Source: Shewanella glacialipiscicola (lineage in GTDB: Bacteria > Pseudomonadota > Gammaproteobacteria > Enterobacterales > Shewanellaceae). From it: a stretch of DNA of 59,470 nt. A program made the position numbers and the translations under genes. The notes under the pieces were generated by a model, which searched no databases, was not told the DNA's origin, and was given only the letters and a program-made list of their open reading frames with translations. The first letter of the stretch is position 1. Each line of letters starts with the position of its first letter. Shown in pieces: positions 9,296-19,700 of this stretch. The DNA is taken from NCBI RefSeq assembly GCF_023283485.1, contig NZ_JAKILU010000024.1:1-59470 (forward strand). Reading direction: 5' to 3'.

Positions 9296-9388
9296 GAAAG
9301 CCGCGACCAAGTGAGCAGAGGTTGAGTTGATATCAATAGATATGCTGCGTGTTACTGGCAAGATAGTGCTTATCAATGGCTCCAAACA

Positions 9389-10537
9389 CTAACCCACTTG
9401 CGCTTTTAATAACCTAACTCTGCGTTTAACCCCCAAAATAGCTAAACCAAAAAAGACGGCAAATAAGCCCCAGAGTTGTAGCCATTTTGGCATCACACTC
9501 GCCCAGCTGGCGCCCATTTGATTGAGTTCTAGCATGCCCATAATCGCGGGTACGGCGGGAATAAACTGCGAACCTAACACTAGCGGTTCAGGGATCAATG
9601 CCAGCGGCCAAACAAAACCAGATACAAATAGGATAGGCATAGAAATCAACAACAATACTTGGGTCGGTAAATCACGGCGGGTGAATAAGCTGCTCATCGC
9701 GATACCTGCAGCGGCGGTCGCCAGTAAAAATGGCAATAGCCACAGCGCAACTAAACCAAGACTGGCTTGAATACTCACGTTATACCAGTGGTAACAGTAA
9801 CCGACATAAAAACTAGTAAAAAACATATAAATCAACATGAAGGCGAGTATTCGACCACCTATCAACTGTACGGGTGATACCTGCTGCCAATAGCCCCTTT
9901 GACGCCATTGTCCTGCCCCCAAAATACCTGTGCCTATCAGTAAGGTTTGATGCAAAATCAGCAAAAACAGCCCAGGCACTACATAGGGTGTATAACCTAA
10001 ACTAGGATTAAAGGCGGGCACACTATTAAGGTGAATCGAATTTAAGCTTTGCTGTGCTTGCTTAGGATTTTGCCCCTGAGCCAACATACCAATTAACTGT
10101 ACTTGCTTGCCCGCATCCATCCCCGCACTCACTAAACCTTCAGCAACCGCAGAATAAATCAAGAAGTAGCTAGCATCGCCGCCATAACTTAAAGTTACGC
10201 CTTTACCCAGCAGCAAGTCGCGGCGAAACCCTTCTGGGATCACCAATAAACCGTGGGCTTTACGCGTCTGGATATAACGCTTTGCTTCGGCGATTGAACC
10301 AACTTGACCTATCACTTGGATTTTTGCGCTGGCATCGGCATGGCGGATCAACTGACGGCTTAAGGAAGAATGATCTAAATCCACCACGATCAGTTGTTGT
10401 TCGGTCGGTACTTGGTGCAAATAAGGTAACGGATATAACACCGAATAAAACAGTACGCCGCCAAATAAGGTTACCGCAATGGCTTTATCGCTAATGATAG
10501 CTTTAAGTTCAGTCATTATCAGTTGCCACATATTCAT
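9389..10537 (-). CDS. ABC-2 type permease (second of pair)
   Basis: A 382-residue inner-membrane protein of the ABC-2 permease family (YhhJ/YbhR type). One N-terminal TM (about 17-38) is followed by a roughly 140-residue periplasmic domain opening with VVDLDHSSLSRQL, then about five TMs from 190 to the end, including LFLLILHQTLLIGTGILGAG and the conserved ISMPILFVSGFVWP. It would form an exporter half with the upstream permease. I chose the ATG at 10537: AAGGGG lies 9 nt upstream, and the codon starts next to the stop of the preceding gene. An earlier in-frame start at 10576 would overlap that gene. No ATP-binding motif is present here or elsewhere in the operon. Confidence 0.9.
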   Translation of the reverse strand: MNMWQLIMTELKAIISDKAIAVTLFGGVLFYSVLYPLPYLHQVPTEQQLIVVDLDHSSLSRQLIRHADASAKIQVIGQVGSIAEAKRYIQTRKAHGLLVIPEGFRRDLLLGKGVTLSYGGDASYFLIYSAVAEGLVSAGMDAGKQVQLIGMLAQGQNPKQAQQSLNSIHLNSVPAFNPSLGYTPYVVPGLFLLILHQTLLIGTGILGAGQWRQRGYWQQVSPVQLIGGRILAFMLIYMFFTSFYVGYCYHWYNVSIQASLGLVALWLLPFLLATAAAGIAMSSLFTRRDLPTQVLLLISMPILFVSGFVWPLALIPEPLVLGSQFIPAVPAIMGMLELNQMGASWASVMPKWLQLWGLFAVFFGLAILGVKRRVRLLKAQVG

Positions 10538-10538
10538 C

Positions 10539-11825
10539 CTATTGCCCCTTTGCTGGCTGAGTTGCATCAGAGTCATATGCGGTTACCGCGCTAGTAGCGT
10601 TAACTGTAATAGGCAGTAATTTACGTGATAGAAAATAAATCACCGGCAACAGGCAGAGAAAGCCCCAATAGCTACAGAGCTGGCTCACCACGCTCGGTAA
10701 TGCAGCGCCATAACTGACAACGCTCACATGGGACTCAATATAATGACTCGATGGCATGATAAGTCGCCACCACTGGGCTAATTGTGGCATTTCATGGGTG
10801 GGAAACGTGATCCCCATAAAGGCAAAGGCCGGTGCAAATAACGCCGTGCAAAAGCTAATCACCCGTGCACTGTCGCGCATCACCACAAATACCAACAGCA
10901 CTAAACTCCATACCGCTAGCAACATCACTGATTGCGCTAACAGTAGTGAGGCTAAACTGCCTGCAACTGGCAATCCGAGATACAGATACAGCCACACTAA
11001 GATAAAGCCGCCTTGCAGCATTAATATCGGCGTAAATAACACCATTTTCGCCAGCACTTTAGGCCAAAAAGCCACGGTCAGCACATTCGATACATCATGA
11101 TAAGTATCAGAATCGATATTCATTGGGTTTAAGTGCAACTCTCGATTTAAGCTGTTAGCCATCACTAACATCGATAATAGCTGCCACAGCGCCACCAGCA
11201 CTGGCGGCACTAAAAAGCCAATGTAATTATTATTTCGGTTAAACAGCGCCGTAGTTTGACTTTTGACTGGACTTAAATTGACCGCCACTTGGGATTTTGG
11301 CGTCCCGCTAGCCAACTGCTTTAAGCCCGCAACATGCAATAAGCCTTCGCCAAGGCTCAGCTGAATTTGGCTTGAGAGTAACTTACCCACCAGTAAAAAC
11401 TGACTGTTATAGCGCACATCTATCGTAGGTTTATGACCCGTGAGTAAATCTTTTTTCATATCATAGGGAAAAACCACAATCGCGTAGACTTTTGCCTGCT
11501 TCATGGCCGTTACAGCCGCAGTGAGATCGGTAAAGTTTTGTGGCTCAGTCACAGGATTAGCCTTCAGCTGACGGGTCAGCATACGGCTCAGTTGACTATG
11601 ATCTTGATCGACAATCGCCACCGGCAGCTGCCTTGGCAAACCAGCACTGAATAACCACCACAGGCAAAAAATCCCTAGCAGCGGAATATAACTGACTAAA
11701 GCTAATTGCCAAGGGTCATGCCACAGGGCGCGCAGCTCACGGCGCACAAGCGCGATAAAACTAATGCGCGAGGGTGACTGCTTACTATTGTCCACCGTAT
11801 TGGCGTCTGGCGTGCGTTCAGTCAC
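10539..11825 (-). CDS. ABC-2 type permease (first of pair)
   Basis: A 428-residue ABC-2 permease paralogous to its downstream neighbour. A cytosolic N-terminal tail is followed by a TM near 41-62, a periplasmic domain beginning VAIVDQDHSQLSRML, and about five C-terminal TMs (205-400), including FMGITFPTHEMPQLAQWW, the typical re-entrant/extracellular segment of the family. It is translationally coupled: 5 bp after the HlyD gene, and adjacent to the next permease. Such pairs move drugs or other hydrophobic molecules across the envelope with a membrane-fusion protein and TolC. The substrate is unknown. Confidence 0.9.
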   Translation of the reverse strand: MTERTPDANTVDNSKQSPSRISFIALVRRELRALWHDPWQLALVSYIPLLGIFCLWWLFSAGLPRQLPVAIVDQDHSQLSRMLTRQLKANPVTEPQNFTDLTAAVTAMKQAKVYAIVVFPYDMKKDLLTGHKPTIDVRYNSQFLLVGKLLSSQIQLSLGEGLLHVAGLKQLASGTPKSQVAVNLSPVKSQTTALFNRNNNYIGFLVPPVLVALWQLLSMLVMANSLNRELHLNPMNIDSDTYHDVSNVLTVAFWPKVLAKMVLFTPILMLQGGFILVWLYLYLGLPVAGSLASLLLAQSVMLLAVWSLVLLVFVVMRDSARVISFCTALFAPAFAFMGITFPTHEMPQLAQWWRLIMPSSHYIESHVSVVSYGAALPSVVSQLCSYWGFLCLLPVIYFLSRKLLPITVNATSAVTAYDSDATQPAKGQ

Positions 11826-11830
11826 AGCCC

Positions 11831-12805
11831 TTACTCACCACGCAGTAAAACAGACATGCCGACACGTAGGTCGCTAATTGGCTGGCTTGGACGCAATTCA
11901 ACCTCGAAGGTACGCATATCAAAATCGTGGCCACTTTCGGTCGAGCGCCATGTGGCAAACTCACCCATGACGCTAATATGCGACACAGTAAACTCAATAT
12001 CCTGCCCGAGCGCCGGAATATTCAGCCGAATTTTTTGACCTTTTTTAAAGCCTTTAAGCTGATCTTCTCGCACTTGGAACACCGCCCACGCATCTTTCAT
12101 ATCAATCAGGCTCACAATGGGAAAACCACTTGGTGCCAATTCACCCGCTTGCAAGAGTACATCGCTGATTTCGCCCGTTTTTGGGGCGCGCATTTGGCTA
12201 TCTTGCATAATCGCGCTAACCTCTTTCACCGCGCCCTCAGCCATGCGCGCATTACCCGCCGCTGCGGCTTTAAGTTCAACGCGCGCGCCTTCCTGCGCCA
12301 TTTGATACATGGCTAATGCCGCTTGTTCTGTATATTTTGCTGCCTGCCATTGGGTAAAGGCTTCATCGCGTTTTTGTCTTGCTGCCACACCTTCGTTGAA
12401 CAGGTTTTTCACCCGGTTATAGGTCGTTTTAGCGAGCGTTGCCGCCGCTTGGGCTTTAAGCCATTGTTCTTTAGCAGCCATGATCTCTTGGCGACGAGCG
12501 CCGTTGTCGGCCTCCGATTGTTTGGCTTTGGCGGCGTCGCGGCCACCTTCGGCTTGCATTAACTTAGCGTCTAATTCTGGGCTGTGGATAGCGAATAATA
12601 AATCACCTTCAGCCACACGATCGCCGCGGCGAACGAGCACTTGCTCAACGCGGCCAGGAACCTTAGAAGAGACGTTATATTCGCGCGCTTCAATCTGCCC
12701 CTGCAATAAGCTCGGCTGCGGGCTGTAAGCCAACTTAAGGCCATAGGCTAAAACAAGGCCTAATGCGACCAACGCCACCAGGGCAAGTATTCTGTTAGCG
12801 CGCAT
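11831..12805 (-). CDS. HlyD/EmrA-type membrane-fusion protein
   Basis: A 324-residue periplasmic adaptor. An uncleaved N-terminal TM (about 6-24) is followed by the first half of a lipoyl domain (GQIEAREYNVSSKVPGRV...GDRVAEGDLL), a long alpha-hairpin coiled coil (about 85-190) rich in Ala/Gln/Lys, the second lipoyl half (MRAPKTGEISDVLLQAGE), and a beta-barrel domain. This is the architecture of adaptors that link an inner-membrane pump to TolC. The ATG at 12805 overlaps the end of the TolC-like gene by 11 bp and has GGAG at 7 nt. Upstream in-frame starts give an unlikely extension. Confidence 0.93.
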   Translation of the reverse strand: MRANRILALVALVALGLVLAYGLKLAYSPQPSLLQGQIEAREYNVSSKVPGRVEQVLVRRGDRVAEGDLLFAIHSPELDAKLMQAEGGRDAAKAKQSEADNGARRQEIMAAKEQWLKAQAAATLAKTTYNRVKNLFNEGVAARQKRDEAFTQWQAAKYTEQAALAMYQMAQEGARVELKAAAAGNARMAEGAVKEVSAIMQDSQMRAPKTGEISDVLLQAGELAPSGFPIVSLIDMKDAWAVFQVREDQLKGFKKGQKIRLNIPALGQDIEFTVSHISVMGEFATWRSTESGHDFDMRTFEVELRPSQPISDLRVGMSVLLRGE

Positions 12806-14204
12806 TATTTGTCTCCTGCGACAGTGTACGGTCAGCGGTGCGACCAATAAATTCATCTAGTTGACCACTAATGGCCATTAATCGAGCATAGGCTTGCACA
12901 TAACGATAACGGGCGGCCAGCTGTTGAGTGTTAACGGCGCTCAGTTTCAGCTCAGCATCGACTCTGTCGATAGACGTAGAAAGCCCTTGATTAAACGCGA
13001 TTTCTCGCAGACGCAGATTTTCAGTGGCCAGTTCAAGTGAAGTATCGAGCGCTTTCACTTCTTCTTCAGCTTGTAATAATTGGCGATAACTTTGATCCAC
13101 TAACAGACTCAAATCCTGCCGCGTTTGTGCTTTAGTGTAACGGGCTTGCAATAAGGCACTTTTCGCCGCTTCAACCTTACCACTACGGCCATCACGGCTC
13201 AGTATTGGCACTTTAACGCCAACGCCAACCATCCAATCTGGCTCTACCTGAGAAAATAGGCTGTCATCTTCGTAAAGGGTGTAATTACCAAACAGGAATA
13301 CGGTGGGGTGATACTTGCTCTGTTCTAATGAAACCAAGCCATTGGCTTGTGTCTCTTTTGCTTCGAGTAATTTTAGCGCCGGATGTTGGCTCAGGGTCAC
13401 TTGAGTAAGCTGATCTAAGGACGGCGCATGCGGCAAAACAAATAAAGGTGACTGCGTGCCAACATCGCTTTGCTGCAACATGCGTGATAGAGCAATGATC
13501 GCCATTTCATGCTGGCGGCGAGCACTGCCTAAATTAACTTTGGCATTGTCTAAGGCAACCTGCGCATTAAGCCGTTCAACCTTAGCGATTTGCCCTTCTC
13601 GCTCTAACGCTAACGCATGGTCAACATGCTTAGTTAGCGAGCTTACTAGCTCAGTTTGCGTGCTCACTAACGCCTGAGTGACATCAACGGCATAGTATCT
13701 GTCTACCAGTAAAGTAAATAAATCGCGCGTGACTAATTGCAACTCTTGCTGTTTCTCGGCCACCATAGCGGCCTGTATACCTTGAGCGGCTGTGATCTGC
13801 CCACCGGTATAAATTGGCCACATGGCTTGCAAGCTAGCTCGGAAGATATCTTGCTCGGTAAAAGGCGTGACAAACATTGACCCCGGAATACCTGCTAGTG
13901 CTCCGCCAAGAGCTGGCGGTAACGTCGCAGGATCAAGTGAGGCTAGTGGATTGAGATCGCGAAGATCGAGTTCGATGGGTTTTTCAAGGTGGGTATAGCT
14001 ACCATTAATGCTCAAAGAGGGCAGATTTAAGCTCTCACCCGCCTCTTGCTCACCCTTAGCACGGTTAACTTCCTGCGATTGCGCCTGTAGCTTATCGCTC
14101 ACTTTTAGCATTTGTTGCCAAGCGTCGGTAAAGCTAATCGGCTGTGCATGACTCGCCAAAGGCAATGATAGAAGGCATAACCAAGCCACTTTTGATAGTT
14201 TCAT
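12795..14204 (-). CDS. TolC-family outer-membrane efflux protein
   Basis: A 469-residue outer-membrane factor. A signal peptide ends ASHA|QPISF. Two tandem halves follow, each with the alpha-helical repeats of TolC (about 30-220 and 240-450). Marks include SLSINGSYTHLEKP, QASLQAMWPIYTGGQI near 120, VGVGVKVPILSRDGRSGKV near 325, and LREIAFNQGLSTSIDRVDAELKL near 400. It forms the outer channel of the efflux system encoded by the three genes that follow. I chose the ATG at 14204, preceded by GAGGTG. It is first in its operon, so a promoter in 14205-14347 is expected. Confidence 0.92.
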   Translation of the reverse strand: MKLSKVAWLCLLSLPLASHAQPISFTDAWQQMLKVSDKLQAQSQEVNRAKGEQEAGESLNLPSLSINGSYTHLEKPIELDLRDLNPLASLDPATLPPALGGALAGIPGSMFVTPFTEQDIFRASLQAMWPIYTGGQITAAQGIQAAMVAEKQQELQLVTRDLFTLLVDRYYAVDVTQALVSTQTELVSSLTKHVDHALALEREGQIAKVERLNAQVALDNAKVNLGSARRQHEMAIIALSRMLQQSDVGTQSPLFVLPHAPSLDQLTQVTLSQHPALKLLEAKETQANGLVSLEQSKYHPTVFLFGNYTLYEDDSLFSQVEPDWMVGVGVKVPILSRDGRSGKVEAAKSALLQARYTKAQTRQDLSLLVDQSYRQLLQAEEEVKALDTSLELATENLRLREIAFNQGLSTSIDRVDAELKLSAVNTQQLAARYRYVQAYARLMAISGQLDEFIGRTADRTLSQETNNAR

Positions 14205-14214
14205 TAACACCTCT

Positions 14215-14228
14215 AGAGTAGTTACTCT
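14215..14228. promoter_or_regulatory. Dyad AGAGTA-GT-TACTCT before efflux operon
   Basis: A 6-2-6 perfect dyad lies just upstream of the ribosome site of the TolC-like gene. The adjoining CTCTAGAG is also self-complementary. The position suits a repressor or a MerR-type activator site. The regulator is not identified, and no regulator gene is adjacent. Confidence 0.45.
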
Positions 14229-14271
14229 ATTTCCATTTGCGAATGATAACATCCATCATAGTAAGCAGCTA

Positions 14272-14327
14272 TATACCCAAGCTACCTGAAGATTGGCACT
14301 GTAGCCTCTTCAGGTTGTTTGGGTATA
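14272..14327. repeat. Long interrupted hairpin, REP-like; possible tldD terminator
   Basis: TATACCCAA (14272-14280) pairs with TTGGGTATA (14319-14327), and ACCTGAAGA (14284-14292) with TCTTCAGGT (14307-14315). The two stems are separated by a 3-nt mismatch on each side, with a 14-nt loop. It lies 20 bp after the tldD stop. The TACCCAAG..ACCTGAAG type of hairpin resembles small repeated palindromes of Shewanella and Vibrio genomes. It has no T-run, so its role as a terminator is uncertain. Confidence 0.6.
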
Positions 14328-14347
14328 AAGACAATGACGAAACTGAA

Positions 14348-15796
14348 CTATGCCGTACCGCCAACCGTTAAACGATCTAACTTCAAGGTCGGTTGACCAA
14401 CGCCAACGGGTACGCTTTGTCCATCTTTACCACAAACGCCAACGCCTTGATCTAACGCCATATCGTTACCGACCATCGAAATTTGGCTCATCGCCTCTGG
14501 ACCATTGCCGATTAAGGTTGCGCCCTTAATTGCTTGAGTCACTTCACCATTTTCAATCAAATAGGCTTCAGATGCGGAGAATACAAACTTACCCGAGGTA
14601 ATATCCACTTGGCCGCCACCAAAGTTAGGGGCGTAAATGCCCTTTTTGACCGATTTAATGATCTCACTTGGATCTGACTCACCCGCCGTCATATAGGTAT
14701 TGGTCATACGCGGCATAGGCAAATGTGCGTAAGATTCGCGCCGACCGTTACCCGTTGGTGCCACACCCATCAAGCGTGCATTGAGTTTGTCTTGGATGTA
14801 ACCCTTTAAAATACCGTCTTCAATTAATACGGTTCTTTGGGTCGGAACACCTTCATCATCAATGCTGAGTGAACCGCGACGATTAGGTAAAGTACCATCA
14901 TCAACCACAGTCACTAATTTAGAAGCAACGAGTTGCCCCATTTTACCGCTGAAAGCACTGCTGCCCTTACGGTTAAAGTCGCCCTCTAAACCATGACCCA
15001 CGGCTTCATGAAGCAATACGCCCGGCCAGCCATTGCCTAACACCACTGGCATTTCGCCCGCTGGCGCATCGATAGCATTGAGGTTGACCTGCGCTTGACG
15101 CACTGCTTCACGAGCAAAGGCAAAACACATAGGTAAACCAGTATCGTCGCTGGCCATTAATACGCCGTAGTCATGGCGACCACCGCCACCTGCACCGCCA
15201 CGCTCACGTTTACCGTTTTCTTCTAGAATCACGCTGCAATTAAAGCGCACTAAAGGGCGGATATCGGCCGCTAGCGTACCGTCACTTGCGGCAATTAAAA
15301 TTTCTTCGTGCACACCCGCCAAGCTAACAACCACTTGGATAATGCGGCTATCTAAACTGCGAATAAAAGCATCGGCTTCTTTCAGCAGATTAATCTTTTT
15401 GACTTCTTCCATCGCGGCAATGGGATCTAAACTGTCGTACAAGGCTAATGCCTTACGGCGCTTAAATGCGCGAACCTGAGTTTGCTCACCTGCGCTAGCA
15501 ATACCACGCGCGGCCTCTGCTGCGGCGCTTAAGGCGGCTGGTGTAATATCGTCGGCATAAGCAAAGCCGGTTTTTTCACCGCTAATAGCACGTACACCCA
15601 CACCGCGTTCAATGTGGAAACTACCGTCTTTAATGATGCCGTCTTCCAGCACCCAAGACTCATGGCGACTACCTTGAAAATAGAGATCGGAATAATCGAT
15701 TTTGTGTTGATGTATAGTGTTGAGATAACCCTGTAGGCCCTCTAACGCTAACCCATTCTTCAATAAACTTTGCTCTACTTGTGCTAAAAATGGCAT
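14348..15796 (-). CDS. tldD: Metalloprotease TldD
   Basis: The catalytic subunit of the TldD-PmbA heterodimeric zinc protease, in the cytoplasm. At 482 residues it is close to E. coli TldD (481). It carries the zinc-binding [11 protein letters not shown] motif (HExxxH) near 265, preceded by [12 protein letters not shown]. Other conserved blocks are [17 protein letters not shown] near 35, [36 protein letters not shown], and the C-terminal [19 protein letters not shown]. The ATG at 15796 follows GAGAG; an in-frame TTG 21 bp upstream is less likely. It is downstream of the nitrilase gene with 113 bp between. Its partner pmbA is in the same window, on the same strand. Confidence 0.97.
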   Translation of the reverse strand: MPFLAQVEQSLLKNGLALEGLQGYLNTIHQHKIDYSDLYFQGSRHESWVLEDGIIKDGSFHIERGVGVRAISGEKTGFAYADDITPAALSAAAEAARGIASAGEQTQVRAFKRRKALALYDSLDPIAAMEEVKKINLLKEADAFIRSLDSRIIQVVVSLAGVHEEILIAASDGTLAADIRPLVRFNCSVILEENGKRERGGAGGGGRHDYGVLMASDDTGLPMCFAFAREAVRQAQVNLNAIDAPAGEMPVVLGNGWPGVLLHEAVGHGLEGDFNRKGSSAFSGKMGQLVASKLVTVVDDGTLPNRRGSLSIDDEGVPTQRTVLIEDGILKGYIQDKLNARLMGVAPTGNGRRESYAHLPMPRMTNTYMTAGESDPSEIIKSVKKGIYAPNFGGGQVDITSGKFVFSASEAYLIENGEVTQAIKGATLIGNGPEAMSQISMVGNDMALDQGVGVCGKDGQSVPVGVGQPTLKLDRLTVGGTA

Positions 15797-15809
15797 CGAT
15801 GCTCTCTTT

Positions 15810-15823
15810 GATCCCAAGGGATC
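15810..15823. promoter_or_regulatory. Dyad GATCCC-AA-GGGATC upstream of tldD
   Basis: A 14-bp perfect palindrome lies 14 bp before the tldD start codon. It could be a small mRNA hairpin or a protein site. Only the symmetry is seen. Confidence 0.35.
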
Positions 15824-15909
15824 TTTATATTCTGAGTGTAAATTCGTTGTACTAATTCTGTACGTTAATCGCCGTCTAATTGGATATTGCCGCTCGCCAG
15901 TGCGGACGG

Positions 15910-16758
15910 TTATTTCAAGCTTGGCTCAAGAAAACGATTATGCTGCATAACGGGCATTTTACGGCGAATATCGTGCAGTTCGGTTAAGTCAACTTCAGCC
16001 TGTACCCAACCCGTACCGATTTTACGCTGGGCCAAAATGTTACCCCAAGGGCCAACTATCATGCTCTGCCCCCAGGTTTCACGGCTACCTTCATTATGCT
16101 GTCCCCACTGGGCGGCTGCGAGAATAATGCATTGTGTTTCAATGGCTCTAGCCTGCAACAACACCTGCCAATGAGCTTCGCCGGTCACTTTGGTAAAAGC
16201 CGATGGCAAGGTAATGATCTCAGCCCCAGCCAGACGCATCGCCCTAAATAAGTCGGCAAAGCGTAAATCATAACAGATGGCTAGACCAATTTTGCCAAAA
16301 GGTGTATCGATAACGCTAATGTGATCCCCTGGGCAGAAGGTTTCGCTCTCGCGATATTGCTTTGTACCATCGGCAATATCCACATCAAAGAGATGTAATT
16401 TATCGTAATGCCCTAACGTATCACCTTTATCATCAAACAGATAACTGCGGCTATAGACACGGCCATCGTCTGCTAATACTGGGATAGTACCCGCAACCAT
16501 AAAGACCTGATACTTAGCTGCAAGTGCACTTAACGCCGATTTAAGCGGACTGTTGTGGGTATCGCCCGCATAAGCCAGTTGCTGACTTTCGTGGCCACCA
16601 AACAATAAACAACATTCAGGTAAGACCACTAAATGAGGTGTATGCAGACTGTCTTTATTAAGGGCTTCCCGCGAGAGTGCGTTAAGCTGCGATTCGATAA
16701 ACAGCAGATTGGCGCTGACGTCGCGACTGCTCTGGCATTGCAACAGGCTGATGTGCAT
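15910..16758 (-). CDS. Nitrilase-superfamily amidase (Nit1/YbeM type)
   Basis: A 282-residue carbon-nitrogen hydrolase. The catalytic Glu-Lys-Cys triad is visible: E48 in LPECC, K120 in YDKLHLFD, and C162 in [10 protein letters not shown]. The [11 protein letters not shown] and [12 protein letters not shown] blocks place it in the Nit1/YbeM branch, whose members hydrolyse deaminated glutathione (metabolite repair). The start [11 protein letters not shown] is canonical for the family. It begins 77 bp inside the yhdP 3' end in another frame, so translation is probably coupled. The same gene, beside yhdP and tldD, is part of the conserved mre-rng-yhdP-tldD neighbourhood in this group. Confidence 0.92.
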   Translation of the reverse strand: MHISLLQCQSSRDVSANLLFIESQLNALSREALNKDSLHTPHLVVLPECCLLFGGHESQQLAYAGDTHNSPLKSALSALAAKYQVFMVAGTIPVLADDGRVYSRSYLFDDKGDTLGHYDKLHLFDVDIADGTKQYRESETFCPGDHISVIDTPFGKIGLAICYDLRFADLFRAMRLAGAEIITLPSAFTKVTGEAHWQVLLQARAIETQCIILAAAQWGQHNEGSRETWGQSMIVGPWGNILAQRKIGTGWVQAEVDLTELHDIRRKMPVMQHNRFLEPSLK

Positions 16759-19700
16759 TCTTACCTCCCTGAATTTGTTTAATCGGCTCTACTACTTGGC
16801 TTTTTTCGGGTAGGGCAGACGCAGGGGCCTGTACCGGTGATGTAGGCTCTTCAACCTGTTCTGTAGGCTTAACCTCTTGGGTTTGCGCCTCTGGTGTCTC
16901 GGTCGCTTCAGTTTTCTTAGCTGCGGGTTGAGTTTGACTCGCGGCGCCGACCGACACTGCTGGGCGCTCAACACCCACTATGGGTAGGATAGACTCGGGA
17001 ATTTCAATCTCTTTACTCTTACGTTCCAATTCTTCAACCACAGGTTCGGCCATAGTGCCAGTCACTCGAAAACGAATTTCTGAAATGATTTCAATCACAG
17101 GCTCAAGCACCTTTGTCAGTGCAAATGCACCTATCCCTAGTGTCCAAGCACTGGTGCTAAGTAATACCACTGTAGGCACACTTGAGGCTAACTGCGGTAC
17201 AAAGCGAATATCGTAATTTAAACTCTCTGTTGTGAGATCCGTGAAACCACGCACCTTCATATTACCAGCAATGGCATCCATTTCGGTATCCGTGGTTTTT
17301 ACCACGCCATTGTCAATTTGTAGATTGCCGTTGAAGGAGTTGAAATACATACCTTGACCAAAAACATCGGTAAAATCCAGTGACAGTTTACGCACAAGGG
17401 AATCTAAGCTAAACAGAGAGAAGATGCGCGCGCCCTTATCACTCACCTCAGATAAGTGACCTTTACCGAGGTCAAACTTCACTTTACCGTTTAAGGTTTC
17501 GAGGGAAAACGCATAGGGAGCCCCTTGCCACGATACGTCGGCATTTATTTTCAGCGGCGCTTCTTTTACTCCAGGATCGATACCCAAGAGCGCCGATAAA
17601 TGATCAAATTGTTTCGCCTTTAACTCAACATTAAGTTCAGTTCGATTCTGGTCAGCTTGCTGCCAAATACCACTGCCTTGCAAGCTCACGTTAGGGGTTG
17701 TTAACGACAGAGTTTGAATTTTATAACCGTCAGGTTGCGGCGTCGCCTGAAACACTAACTTACCTAGTTGCTTATCATGAAAACGAAAATCTTCCACATT
17801 GATAGCAACGGGCGGCAAGTTAGTGAGCACTTGATCACTACCAAAACCAGATTCGGCAGCCGAGGCTATCTCAGGGGATAAATACAATTTATTCGCTACG
17901 ACTTTAAGGCCTTGAGTGCGCCAATTTGGATAGAAATCAATACTCCCATCAAACTCATTAGCAAGGATATTAAAGCGCCAACCGGTTTCATTGGGTTTAG
18001 CATTTAAGGTAAGTTCGGTAAGCGGTTGTCCCGCAAGATCGAAACGACCAATATGGGCATCAATAGCGCTGACCTTAGGAAATAAACTCCTATGGGAGGC
18101 TTCATCAACTAAAATTCCCGTTTTCGGTAATGTTTCTTTATTAACGAAAGCGTCTATCACGGGCTGCCAATCCGCTAACGTTGCCTTACCGAGATCCGCT
18201 TGAATATGACCTTGGTCGGTATTTCTGGCTTCGTCTTCATCAAACAATCGACCCAATAATAAGTCAAAATAACTCAGATTCGCGCCCTTGCTCGCCTCAA
18301 AACCACCGATAAACTCAGCATGACTGGCGACTTTTATATTGAGCGAGGTATTATCTTGATTACCCGCAAATTCGGCAACCAAAGGCCGAGGCTCGTCAGT
18401 TGGCTTAGCAAAGTATCCTGGGAGTAATAGCTGCGTACCGATAAGATCTGAGGTGACGTTAGCCTGTATATCATAACCTTGCTCAGTAAATAGCATAGTC
18501 AAGCCGCCATCAAAATTGACCTTTCCTTGATAAAAATCACTCAAAGGAGAATGTAACTCTGCGGGTAACCGACTGAGATCCCAGCGGCTTTTAAGCTTAA
18601 GATTAAGGCCAAAGTCCTTGCCTTTAGGCTCGGTATTAAAAGTTAAACTCAGCGGTTGTTCAAACAAGCGGGCATTAATCCCTTTGCCCGTAACAATCTG
18701 GTTAGCAAAATCGACGGTGCCAGTCACGTCCTTTAATTGTAACCCTGGCTGTGCAATATATACTGGCGTATTGTTGAAATTGATTTGACCGCGAATATCT
18801 TCGTTATCCCCGTCATACAGCGGAATACTCAGATTTAAACTACCAGTCACCGCGCCTTGTACTTGCACAACCTCTAAGGTTTTTCCTATAGAACTCGCTA
18901 AAGGCGAAGCCTGCAACACCTTAGTTGCAGCGCGGCCTTGCACGGCGAGATCAGCTTCAATCCTCAGTAGCGTTTGCTCGCCAATGGCAGGAATATAAAC
19001 ATGCGCGCCGCTAGCATCCACCTCCATCAGCTTGCCGTGGTTTACCCATAAATCCATACGGGCATTTTCAAATAAGGCATTAAGGGACAAATCGGTGACA
19101 GCGGGCCAATCGGGTTGAAATTGAAACTTAGCATCGGTTAGCGTAAAGGCCGCCTGAAATACGCCACTATTATCATCAAAGGGGAAACCGCTTAACGGAC
19201 CATTCCAAACCACATGTGCATCTTGAGTCTGGCCTGCTTTAAGTCCAGTATCCAAATATTCGGCTAGCGACTCACCCATCGCCTTCTTTGGGAAGTATTT
19301 GTCGGCATTGGCGACATTATTGATATGAACATTCGCGCTCAGCGCCATATGGATTGCGTGACTGAAATCTAACATGAGTACAGAGTCGACACTCATGTCA
19401 TCATTATTGAGCTGTAATTGTGGCACGCTTAAGGTTAGGGTTTCACTATCGAATCGCCCCGTCATAGGCGCACCATTGAACACTAACGGCGCTGAAAACT
19501 CATCACCAAAATCAACTTGATAGATCTGTTCTGGCAGTGACAGCAGGAGACTTTTATCTTGCCAGCGTAAGTTAATATCAAAGGGGTTTGTGCTAGGAAT
19601 ACCACCAACTTTTTGCCAATGTAACTGCGTTATATTTGTGCTGGCAAGTAAAGGCTGTTCAGCTTGTTGGTATAAGCGAATGGGACCAATACTGGCTTTG

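Noticed and set aside
11927..12316. 129-codon open frame antisense to the HlyD gene
   Set aside because: It is a shadow of the adaptor gene in a GC-rich third-position context, with no family resemblance.
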